A stretch of DNA of 64,000 nt from Hypoxylon rubiginosum. Taxonomy: Eukaryota > Ascomycota > Sordariomycetes > Xylariales > Hypoxylaceae. Below, one piece after another: positions 21,015-30,837 of the stretch. The notes below the pieces were generated by a model, which saw nothing but the letters and a program-made list of their open reading frames with translations, did not search any database and was not told the origin of the DNA. Made by a program: the position numbers and the translations under genes. The DNA lies in contig CADCXA010000036.1 of the NCBI GenBank assembly GCA_902806565.1, forward strand, positions 248,001 to 312,000. The letters run 5' to 3'. Every line of letters begins with the position of its first letter. The stretch's first letter is position 1.

Positions 21015-23635
21015 ATGGCGTCGGCCGATGGGCTATCGGCCCCCGGGTCGGCGACCTATGATTCGGATACGTTGGTGGTAGGAGATGGAACTTGGGATTT
21101 TACTAAGAATACGTTTCTGCTGCCGAATCTTGTTGGACTGAACTTTGATACTATGCGATACAATGGTAAGCTGGCATTCTCTTTTGTCGAATAGCAATGC
21201 CAGAGCTAACAGACCACTTAGGCATGGGCAACCGCTTCTCGACATTGTCGCAATATCACCAATTGGTCCTGGGCCATGGCATTCTCGCCGTTATTACTTT
21301 TCTCTTTGTTGTACCAGCTGCGGTCATGCACGCAAGATTTAGACCATACGGCTCCCCTATTCGATTCCACGCCTACTTACAAACATTCGCCATTTTGCTC
21401 AGCACCGTCGTGTTCGTACTTGGGTGGTTCGCCGTGGGACCGAGCCGAAGTTTGACGAACCCCCACCACGGAATCGGAGTGGCCATATACACCATGATTC
21501 TAGTTCAGCTCATCGGAGGTCGCCTAGTGAAGAATATCCGCAAAAAGTCGTTTAGGCTCATGCTCCATCGATGGCTCGGACGGGCGATTACACTCCTAGG
21601 AATTATACAGATCCCTCTCGGCCTGACGCTCTACGGATCTCCTAAGTATACCTTTATTCTGTATGCTATATGGATGGCATTTTTAGTTCTGGTATACTTC
21701 ATCCTAAGTTGGCGCCATGAAAGTAGCCGAGACCGCGGGGACCTCTTAATCCATGGCGGACGCTCCGAAGGCGATATTACAGTATCGGATGACAAGTCCA
21801 AACATAAGAGAGGATGGCTTGGTCCGTTGCTGGCAGGAGCTGGTATCTGGGCGCTCCTGCGTGGACGGAAGCACCGCGAAGATGAACGAGACCGAAGCGA
21901 CGTTAGGTCTCGGCCGTCCAGTCGTAGTCGCCAGCCAGAGGTGATTCCGTCCCGAAGAGGCTCTGGGAGCTACCTAGAAGATGAAAAAGTCTCCGGTAGA
22001 ACCGATCGCCGTGAAGGCGGTGCGATGAATTGGCTGCTTGGCCTAGCTGGACTTGTCGGGGCTGGTGCCTTGGTTAAAGGAGTGCGGGATAGAAGAGAAA
22101 GACGAAGATATGATGACGAAGAGTATTCGGCGGTTGCAACGGACACACCTAGTCGGTTCAGCCGTCCTAATAGGACCCGAAAGCCTATTCCTGCGTATAC
22201 GGAGAGCGAATTTAGCGAGGACCGGACAGAAATTCACGGCGGTACTAGGACACATACTCCACTGCTGCCAGGCCCTGGAAACCCAGCAGATACAGCCACA
22301 GTTCTAAGTTCTGTAGCGCCTCGACCTTTAACGCCGCGCCAATCCCATGCTCGGCCGCCCCACGGAGCAGAAAGCAGCTTCGTATCAGATTACTCGTCAT
22401 ATGTTAGCCCGTCTAGGCGACCTGCAGATGATGAGAAGAGTAAGGTTGGGAAAGGTATCCTTGCTGCTATTGGGCTAGGCTGGTTAGCGAAGAGAATGAA
22501 AGACCGAAGTGATAAGCAAGCAGATGATGGGCGGCGAAGAGTGGAGGACGAAAGGCGGGATGGACATCACGGCTCAAGATATACAGGAGACGGTTACAGT
22601 ACACCAACGAGATCATCACGACGTCGGCCACCGCCGGCATCAGCACCAACCGCAACGTCCCTTACGTATGATTCGGGATCATCGATGCTTGAATCTCGCC
22701 CGGCTGGAACAACTGTTGGCGGACCGCCGATGCCACCTCTTGGTCCTTCAGGTAAACCACCTCCAGTACCTGTGCCTCTGCCAGTTCCAGCTCCCGGTTC
22801 ACGTTCCCATTCGCATTCCCAGTCTCATTCCCATTCTCGGTCAAGGTCAAGGTCAACGCGTGGCGCTGGTGGCGCTGTTACCGACCCAGCCACAATGCCG
22901 CCTATGCCGCCAGACCCGCGTGGCGTCCTTCATTCGCTAAGACCGGAGTCTGGAAGTGAGTCTTTTGCCTCTAGCGGAGGTAGGACGCACAAACGACATT
23001 CGTCTCGCCATCGCAAAGAGAGGGAGGGAACAACTACTGTGGCTGGTCCTAGTACTGTGGGACCAACAACGGAGGATGAAGATCGGCATCGTAGAGACCG
23101 CAGTCAGGCTCCTAGTGGGCCCGTCAGCGTGAAAGTGAGATATCATGACGATAGGGATAGGAACATCACTCTGCGACGCCTCACGGAAGAAGAAGCGGCG
23201 AGGGCGCGTCGTGGCCAAGGAGGAAGGTCTGATTCCGTCAGCAGTCTTTCGGAGAGCGAGGCGCCCGCTGGCCGTCGACGATACCGACGAGATTCGAGTT
23301 CGCAAAGAACTGCGGAAGAAGCTGCGGGTGGGAGATTAGTATCGGAACCCCTATCACCGCCTACCCCTGCTTTTGCTGGAGGCAAACGAGCAGGCAAAGA
23401 TTCGGCTTATTACTCGGGCCAGCCGGGTCCTTCGGGTGGAACTCCCTTGGCTGGACAGACTGTCTCTAGTATAGGCACGGAAAGTCATGAATGGAGCGCA
23501 ATGAGCCCTTCCCCCAGCGGACCGGCAGCCCCGGCAGCAGGGTCATCTGCCCCCTCAGCCGCGGACCGTAGACGGCGAAGACGTCTCGAAAGAAGAGACC
23601 AGAGGCCGTCGTCGAATACCGTCGAATTCAGCTAA
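21015..23635 (+). CDS. cytochrome b561-like membrane protein with long disordered tail
   Basis: Predicted transmembrane electron-transfer protein. Two exons, 21015-21165 and 21222-23635, give 854 residues. Residues about 50-235 contain five to six hydrophobic helices with histidines in b561-like places: QLVLGHGILAV, RFHAYLQTFAIL, NPHHGIGVAIY and LMLHRWLGRAI. These could be two haem-ligand pairs. The N-terminal part is too short for a DOMON sensor domain. The remaining 600 residues are mostly disordered and rich in Arg, Ser and Pro, with alternating SH/SR dipeptides near residue 580. Three short glycine-rich hydrophobic segments interrupt it: LGPLLAGAGIWALLRG, MNWLLGLAGLVGAGALVKG and KGILAAIGLGWLAKRM. 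The b561 assignment comes from topology and histidine spacing, not a diagnostic motif. Confidence 0.8.
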
Positions 23636-24316
23636 TACCCCAACGGTTTACTCATGATCATTCTGACACTCATTGCTCGGTGTTTTGGCGTTCTACTTTT
23701 TTAATGAATCCTTCCCGTCCACGAAATCGGCATATATTCCCAGGGAGCATGGTTGGGCGAATCCTGCACATTCTCGATAGATTACACATGATTTTCGGAG
23801 AGGACTGTTGTGGCTGACGAAAGAAAGGGGGTTTGCATGATATCCTAGGATATCCAAATGTTTGTTTCTTTTTACTGTCTATTGTGTTGTACTGGACATA
23901 CAGACTGAAATGATAATATGTACGATTCTCTCGATAGAATGAAATCGACTTTTCCCCCCCATGATCTCATAAATTATTACTCGTAAACATTTAAATTTAA
24001 ATGGACTTTGGTGATTAAGACCAGTTTAGCACCAGCCGTAGCGCAATAGGGGGGTTGCCCCACGTGCCGTCGCGACGTATCGATAAGCCAATACAACCTA
24101 AATTCGCGGTTCGAGATCGCAACGCGCCTATAATTAGCAAGAATCATACCCACCAAGGTTCTATCATATATCCTCGATGCGACGCAATACACTTGTCGCG
24201 CATAAAATCTAAGTTTCGCACGGCATACCAATCACTCACAAACTACCATACAACCCAACGAATTAGCTGGCAACTTGACCAATTACCCCAGACTAGGGGC
24301 AGGGTAGACAGCCAAC
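23636..24316. other. intergenic, nnf1 promoter
   Basis: 3' flank of the b561 gene and promoter of nnf1. No supported gene. Confidence 0.5.
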
Positions 24317-25475
24317 ATGACGACCGAAGCAGCAGCAGCAGCTTCTTCTTCTTCTTCTTCGCAACAGCAAGACCAACCACAACCACAGCATCAATCGCAA
24401 CCGCCGGCGTCGCCTCCCTTGCCGTCGCGCCACACGCCGCAGACGCCGGGCTTGCGGGCGTCGCGGTTCCAGGACCTGCTGGACTCGAGCCTGTCGCACA
24501 CGCTGGGCAAGATCGGCTGGGACAACTTCGCGTCGTGCTACCCGACGGTGGCGGCGCGGGCGCCGGGGGTGCTGCGCGCGGTGCAGAGGCAGATGGTGGA
24601 GCGGCTGGGGGCGCTGTGTAAGGTGAGTTTCTTTTTGCTTTTTTGCTCTTATGTGAAGTTTGAGCGTTGGTTACGGGGATGAGAATGAGGAGTGACGATC
24701 TGGGGAATGCGGCCATGTTCTAGGTCGAAAAGAGGAATTGTGACTCTAATTTGACAAGAGAGTATCTTTACTAACGCGTCTACAGAAAGAATTCGACTCG
24801 GTGCTGCAGAGCCGCAACGTGGTGGCCAAGCTTAACGAGCTCGAGAGCCTGGTCAGCGAGGCCGAGCACAGGAGGGACGAGGCGGGCGTCGTGGGAGCCG
24901 AGGCGCCTATTCCGTAAGTGGTGCAACTATTTCCTCTCGGTATATAAGTCTCAATCGCACTTCATTCTTCCACGTACGACCATAGGATGCGGAAAACTCG
25001 GGATCCCGTCCGCTCTCCCCTTGATAAACCGCATACCGCCGGATTAGTAGTTGGGTCGGTGACGACCAGCGAATCCCTGGTGTTGTACGTTTTGCATTTT
25101 TTTTGCCCTTTTTTTTGCCAATTTCAATTGATTTACGTTTTATTTCCATTTTCTTATTTTTATTACCCCAATTACCCTTAAGCTGATTCGTAAAGACCGC
25201 ATATGTTACCTGCAGATCAGATCTTGGCTGCGCATCTAGCACCACACCTGGCTCAGCAGCAATCGCAACTCAACGCCAAACTGCAGACGGTGCAAGCGCA
25301 CAACGCCAAGCTGTTCGACGACATACAGAAGCAGCGAGCGGAGATGCAGTCATTGATGGGCCTGCTGCACAAGGTCTTCGAAGATATCGACGGGGCTAAT
25401 GGCCAGATGGACGATGTTGTCGACGACTTAGCAGAGGAGACGCGGATGGTGGAAGCCGAGATGGTTACGTCGTGA
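24317..25475 (+). CDS. nnf1: kinetochore MIND/Mis12 complex subunit NNF1
   Basis: Subunit of the Mis12/MIND complex linking inner kinetochore to Ndc80 and Spc105. Three exons, 24317-24622, 24786-24913 and 25196-25475, give 237 residues. After a disordered Q/P/S-rich leader come the family helices: RFQDLLDSSLSHTLGKI, NFASCYPTVAARAP, VLRAVQRQMVERL and KKEFDSVLQSRNVVAKLNEL, then a long C-terminal coiled coil. The second intron (282 bp) is long for this window. The acceptor at 25195 was chosen because it keeps frame and a proline-rich turn; a shorter alternative cannot be excluded. The leader is encoded by repeated AGC/TCT codons. Confidence 0.88.
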
Positions 25476-26248
25476 TAGGGATGGTTACCGCCGCCGTTCG
25501 CTGAGCGGTTACTGATCTGGATGTTACGAGTTTATGAGCCCAAGGTTAGTGGTGACTAAGGGGGCGGGAGGATTATTCCGTAGGTCTGGCGTTCTGGCGT
25601 TAGAGAACAAATTCCTGTGTTAGACACATGGCGGGTGAATGCTATTACTCTTATTTCATGGAATTGGCATGCCCGATGTGCATTTTGATGTTAACCTTTG
25701 GTTTACTTACTATGAAGTTATCATAGCATTTTACCCGATGTTGCTCTGTTAAGAATAGAAGCCTGAGTAGAGCATGCTATATGAGCAAGGGTCGATTGAT
25801 ACATAGAAGCATTACGACTACTCTGGTCAATCCGGATTAGATCCTATGTGTTTACGGCCATTATCTGCAATCTTCTTGACATTCGCGTACAGCAGTCAGA
25901 GTTGCGTTGATTCATAATGATTGCTATAGCGAGGCATATCGTATACTTTATTGAGAAAAAGAAAGGACTAACTAGAACTAAATACTGAGATGAACAAAAG
26001 AAATCGAAGGAGAGTGCCTCCAATTCAAGATCAACGTGCCCTTCTTCTCCGTCCTTGGTGATCCAAGTCCTCCATTCCTAAGACCTCTTATCGCTTGATA
26101 CGAGCTGAAGCATACTACCTCAACAGCCAATTTCATGTCCCCAAGTGCCAATAACTACCTAGGTAATAACTGCTTTCAGTGACAGGATGCATGCCGCCCA
26201 GCGTAAGGGAAAGGCAATCGACACGGCCATCGTGTTTCTGTGTGCTGC
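25476..26248. other. intergenic, boundary of core and accessory DNA
   Basis: 773 bp AT-richer spacer after nnf1. It contains a TACCTAGGTA palindrome near 26156-26165, the first of many similar motifs in the region to the right. No supported gene. Confidence 0.5.
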
Positions 26249-26755
26249 TCATAGTATTTTCACGTCTTGCTCTTCAGATACTTCCTCCCAGCTTTTGGTA
26301 TCTGGCTTGGCAACGATCATCAGCCCGGCTCTCTTCATCAACCTGACTCTCCTCTCTGGTGTAGTACTCGTTGGATCAGTGCCGTCGCCGACGTTTTGGA
26401 GTATGAGTGCGATTCGACGAGTGATCTTGAGAGCGTACAAATCAACGTTCTCTGCGATCCTGCGATCGAGAAAGTAGCGTATCCTTATTTGCCCGTTTTG
26501 GCCGCGAATTTTGACCTTTATGTCATCTCTCCACCTAACCAAGGCTCCGTTGACGAGTTCAAGCTGCACCAATGAACTCCGTATGATGATATAGCCGCCG
26601 CTTTCGACTATACCTCTTGGACCCGTTTTGACATGATGATCAAGAGCTTTGGCAGACACATCTGCGTTCGAAGGCCAGACGTGCTTGACTGCTGGGGGAT
26701 TACTGGCCCAAGACCAAGATGGCACACTGTTATCTAAAGGGAACGTAGCCTGGAA
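26249..26755 (-). pseudogene. C-terminal fragment of a HET-domain protein
   Basis: About 168 codons open on the minus strand from after a stop at 26756-26758 to TGA at 26249. PSWSWASNP near the start is the hallmark that follows the HET domain in heterokaryon-incompatibility proteins. The downstream pattern (GGYIIIRSSLVQLELVNG, then a C-terminal GLMIVAKP and W-containing tail) matches the usual C-terminal half. The HET domain itself is absent, and the upstream sequence belongs to the NLR remnant in another frame. So it is read as a relic or truncated gene, possibly fused by rearrangement to the neighbouring NLR. Confidence 0.65.
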
Positions 26756-28475
26756 TTACCGACGCCCTTCCTATTAGAACACCAATGTTCTAGGGGGTAA
26801 TAACTCGGAGTTCGGCTTATCGAATCCACATAGAGAATGTATGCGAGAGAAGACCGAGCAAGTATTGCGTTCCCTTCGGACCTTTCTGTAGAGAACTTTT
26901 TAGCGTGGGGGGAGAGATTTGTTGTATTCTGCAGAAATTCGACGACACTCGAATGTTCGAATCGGAGAACTGCCTTGTTACGCCGGGTTGATTCATAGGT
27001 GTCATCGTCGATAGCGAATATGTCGCTCCCCTCCGAATCTGAATCCATTGCAATTAGGAATGTGCACTGTTCGAGAAAACTTGGCCACTGGTTTAAACAG
27101 TCGTCCCAGTCAAAATACGGCTCATCTGCTCTGGTAGCGACCGTTTGTCGAAGCTCCTCAAACCTAAGCGGCCGGGCAGCGTATAGAAGCCAACACAACA
27201 AGGTTCTGAGGTGTGCAATGGCAGCACCGTCTTGAATATTATCGAGAATACGCTCATAGATCTTGGTAAGACTCTCGAAATCTTTTGACTTCGTTCCAAG
27301 TACTACAACTCTCAATTCCCCTCAATAAGCCATCAGCCCATCTGAATCTATAAGGGATGGTTAGCTCATAATACACAAATTGCCAGCGAAATCTTACGAG
27401 CCATCGCAATTTGCCATTATATAGCTGATGATCTCATTGTTCTTATCATCATTCCATTGGCGACTTAGGTTTAGCTGATTGATATGATTCTCTATATCAT
27501 TATTGATAATCATGGGGCTGATATCTATTTTGTACCTCTTCAAGTCCGTCAGAGTTTCCTCGGTCTGTAGGGATTGGGTTGTGTTAGTGCTAGTAAGAAT
27601 GCGAATATCACAATCTTTCTGCTCGCAGAGCATCCTGATAACTTTACAGGTCTCGAGTTGTTCTGTGCATTCATCTAGAGCGTCAATGATGATATAGACA
27701 CGTTTAGGTACTTTTATCAGGTCTCGAAGCAGCTGTTCGTGGTCGACGGGCTGACTACCTTCTCCTGCTTGCGTATAAAACGCTTTCGCACTAGATCGCG
27801 TTGCGTTGTTGTATACCGCAAGTTGATACGCTAGGTTCCGAACAAGAGTTCCGCGTGTCTGAGATTGTGAATCCGTTATTGTGAAGAAATGGTAGAGCAA
27901 GACATAATCAGGAGACTCTTTGCAAAAGGAGCGCAATGGGTCGATGGCAGATGAGCTTTTGATATGTCAGTCGGTGCTTATTGTATTCCACTAGCTGGGA
28001 ATCTCGACTAACCATAGAACCGTCTTGCCGCATCCCGCTACGTAATTGATTAGTTTAATACGGAGCCATGCTCTATCAGAGGGTACAGATATTCAGAATA
28101 TAATGCGTACTAACATTTTCCATGTAGCCACAACAGGGAACGTGACTCCCTTTCTTGTTGTGGGTGAGACTTCCAGCTAGAAAAAACCTCTCCGTCGAGG
28201 AACCATAGACCAGTATCTGCAGTTCTTTTACTTTGCCACGGATTTTGGAAAATGTGCTGTAAAAAGACTGGTTCCGAGCCCAGAATCCATTTGGCTACCT
28301 GTTCCATTGTTGGTTCCGTTGCTTGCGACGCTGAAGCAGTTAGCTACCTACCTGGGTATGAGGTAGAGCACCACGCAATATAATACTAACTCTGATAGAT
28401 GTTCTCATATTGAATGAGAACCTCGGTAATATGGTTGTTTGAAAATCCATGGTGCGACCCATATGTTGAAGCCAT
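26734..28475 (-). pseudogene. NACHT NTPase (fungal NLR) with short N-terminal amyloid-like motif; frameshifted and lacking repeats
   Basis: STAND/NACHT receptor of the fungal non-self recognition type. Exons read as 28475-28391, 28330-28115, 28037-28013, 27955-27398 and 27347 onward. The first exon gives a short leader whose residues about 12-29 resemble the repeats of the neighbouring HeLo protein. Residues 29-97 are the family pre-NACHT segment with GLWFLDGEVFSSWK and LLWLHGK. The P-loop SGCGKTVL is carried mostly by a 25 nt micro-exon. Walker B is IIIDALDEC (about residue 200). After FRWADG the frame must slip by one base near a CCCC run at 27318-27321 to reach the winged-helix part (IYERILDNIQDG, WLLYAARPLRFEELR, RFEHSSVVEFLQ). 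It then stops at 26734 without WD40, TPR or ankyrin repeats. It is probably a damaged sensor unless the slip is a sequencing error. Confidence 0.75.
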
Positions 28476-28492
28476 GATGTTGAGGTGAAGTC

Positions 28493-28786
28493 TGTGACAA
28501 GGGTCTGATATAAGAGGCTTGGAATAACTTCAATTTCAATAATAATATTTATGGCTCCTAACGTCCTTGGTTTCCCACTCCTTTGAGGGGAAACAGGCCA
28601 CCTATTTATGCTAGAATGGTTGATGCCTAATAGCCACCTAACCGCCGCCTTAAGCGCTTGCTACGTGGTGTTGGGGCGAGGGTTCCATCCCAATATATCT
28701 CCTGCCAACCACCTTGAGCCAACGCACTTATTCTTCGTATTCAATCTTTTGCCAAGGTCTCTGACTATGGGATTCCTTATTCAGGT
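28493..28786 (+). repeat. direct repeat copy A in the NLR/HeLo promoter
   Basis: Matches copy B at 29328-29572. The two ends are well conserved: a left block with TATAAGAG and CTTGGAATA, and a right block with GCCAAG and GGGATT-CTTATTCAGGT containing an ATG. The middle is more diverged. The right block here reads ATG (28767) and six codons before a GTATCC. Confidence 0.7.
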
Positions 28787-29327
28787 ATCCAATAATGGGT
28801 CCGTGTGACAAAGTCCTCGGAGGCTTACAGTCAAGACACTTGAGAGTAGGTACTTTTCCCCAGATTTTTGTTAGATCGGAATTTTCTTCTTCTATATCCT
28901 AGTATACCAAATAAGCGTAATAGCTTGGTAGGGGTCTTGAGTACTTCAAGGTTAGACATTCGCGTTGCTGAGTAGGTACCTAACCTAGGTAGGTTCGTGT
29001 TCGTCCTATGTTTCAACCTCTTGATATCAATCAAGAAGAAGAGGTAAATGGCGAGGGGGATAGGTTCTTGGTCAGCCACGTGCGGGGATAGGTATTGACC
29101 GGTGTAGAGCTGAATACCTAGTAATGAGGGCAAATTGTTCGGGCGTCACCGAGCCAATGGTCGCTTGAAATGGCCTTGGTTTTGCACATTGGGCTTCGTA
29201 CCTCAGGATACCGACCAATCATGTAAGAAGATGACACTACACTCGATGAACGGATGATATGTGCCCGTATCCGATCCGACGGCCAAGAGCTGCGTCAGGC
29301 TCTGCTTAAGTTTCGAAAGCCAGGCTT

Positions 29328-29572
29328 TGTGATAAGGGTTTAGTATAAGAGACTTGGAATAGCTTCAAACTCCATATAATAATCTTTATGGTTCCTAAGG
29401 TCCTTGATTCCTTCCAATTTAGACAGGAATCTAAGGAAGCGCCCTCTGATGTGTTGTTGGTCCTACAGTTTCAATCCGAGTTAATTCCCACCATTCAACT
29501 TCAACCAACACACACATTTATCTAAAGGATACGCGCTGCCAAGATCTGTGACCATGGGATTACTTATTCAGG
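29328..29572 (+). repeat. direct repeat copy B in the NLR/HeLo promoter
   Basis: Partner of copy A, in the same orientation. Its right block has ATG (29554) plus five further codons, then GTGAGA, a good splice donor. It could be a relic first exon of a duplicated gene, but no acceptor joins it in frame to the HeLo coding sequence. Confidence 0.7.
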
Positions 29573-29736
29573 TGAGACACTCGGATCGAGCCGTGTAACA
29601 GGCTTTACTGTCGATTTCTCTTTATTTAATTCCGCCCTTCCCCCCAACCAAAGGACGGGTAACGCAGCTAGTCGCTAAATATAAGAGCACATATACATAC
29701 GAACTCCCATGCTGATCATTGGCTAGTTGCTTCAAA

Positions 29737-30555
29737 ATGGAGGTAGCTGGACTAATCGTTGGCGGGGTGAGCCTCGCCGGCATCTTCACAGCTTGTGTCG
29801 ACTGTTTCGAATACGTCCAATTCGGTCGCCAGTTCGGCAGAAACTACCAGACGGCAATCCTGAAACTCGACCTTATTAAACTTCGGTTATGTCGCTGGGC
29901 TGACGCCGTGAGCACACCTAGCAAACATGCCTCAGTTGGATCTGAAGCTGAGGCAGCTAAAGTGAAAGAAGTCTTAGGACAGATCATTTATCTTTTTGAA
30001 GAGACGGAGAGAACATCTAAAAAGTTCAAGACCTCGGAGGGCCGAACCGATACACACAGTGTAGCCGACCTTGACGCAGATATTGAGTCAATCCACTTGA
30101 AGATGAAGAATCTTGCACTCAAGCGCCAGAAACGTAGCAGCTTTACGCCGAAAGCATCGTGGGCGCTCTTCGAAGAGAAATACTTCAATCGGTTGATAGA
30201 GGACGTCGACCCTCTAGTCAGAGACTTGGTGGAGATGTTTCCAGCAGCTAAGGAAGAGCAGCAGAAGCTCAGCGTCGAAGAGGCGCAGCAGCTTCAGAAT
30301 GAGCAAGGCATCGCGACCTTACAGGACGCGAACGACGGCCAAGACGATCTTCTCCGGGAATCTATCGCGCAGGCCCTGGCCAGTAAAGGCAGACACCGGT
30401 TCGTGGGGAACGTCACCAAAGGCGACATACGGGTAACGTTCGGGAACACATTCGATGGCATGCTACCTATCACTACGGGAGCTGGGAGCTTGTATAAGAA
30501 TAACGAAGCATCGGGAAATGCGATAGTGCACTACGGCAATCATTATTATGGATAG
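29737..30555 (+). CDS. HeLo-domain HET-S-like protein with two C-terminal amyloid-type repeats
   Basis: Predicted pore-forming cell-death effector of the HET-S/HeLo family, acting at membranes after activation. Single exon, 272 residues from ATG 29737. The first about 220 residues are a HeLo domain: a glycine-spaced hydrophobic N-terminal helix (AGLIVGGVSLAGIF), then ACVDCFEYVQFGRQFGRNY, LDLIKLRLCRWADAV and KASWALFEEKYFNRLIEDVD. The tail carries two 18-residue repeats, GNVTKGDIRVTFGNTFDG (224-241) and NNEASGNAIVHYGNHYYG (255-272), spaced by 13 residues. Their order, size and asparagine/aromatic pattern match a HET-s-type prion-forming domain. It is divergent from a damaged NLR bearing a related motif. 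The frame is intact. Activity is inferred from family. Confidence 0.88.
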   Translation: MEVAGLIVGGVSLAGIFTACVDCFEYVQFGRQFGRNYQTAILKLDLIKLRLCRWADAVSTPSKHASVGSEAEAAKVKEVLGQIIYLFEETERTSKKFKTSEGRTDTHSVADLDADIESIHLKMKNLALKRQKRSSFTPKASWALFEEKYFNRLIEDVDPLVRDLVEMFPAAKEEQQKLSVEEAQQLQNEQGIATLQDANDGQDDLLRESIAQALASKGRHRFVGNVTKGDIRVTFGNTFDGMLPITTGAGSLYKNNEASGNAIVHYGNHYYG

Positions 30556-30837
30556 GGGTCAATCTTCTAGTCACCGGTATTTACCAGCAAAATCGCTGAT
30601 GCTACACAATCATTTCTAACTGGCTCTTCACCCTCTCTTATAACCTCCGAACAGCGGAGCGTGCGTGTTAATTTCTCATCTCTTCATATCCTTTCTAATA
30701 CTATATACCTGTCACCCAAAGAGAAATGCAAGGCGCTGTGAGCCCGAGTGAAGTCAAGTAGCCACGGGTGTAAACTAGGGGTGTAATGAAGAGAGAACGT
30801 AGACAGCTCGTGCGTATGGCTCAGGCTTAAAGATACA

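Larger units (their letters stand above)
28476..29736. promoter_or_regulatory. divergent promoter NLR / HeLo gene, containing a duplication
   Basis: 1.26 kb separates the two opposite starts. It contains two copies of an element of about 250-295 bp (entered separately) and several GGTA/TACC motifs near 28971-28992. Shared control of the two genes is inferred from the arrangement. Confidence 0.5.

Noticed and set aside
26734..26770. Splice joining the NLR frame to the HET tail
   Set aside because: The only phase-compatible intron would be about 33 bp, below the size used elsewhere in the window.
29554..29736. Six-codon ATG exon with GTGAGA donor as the first exon of the HeLo gene
   Set aside because: No acceptor before 29737 joins it in frame, and the HeLo N-terminus is complete without it.
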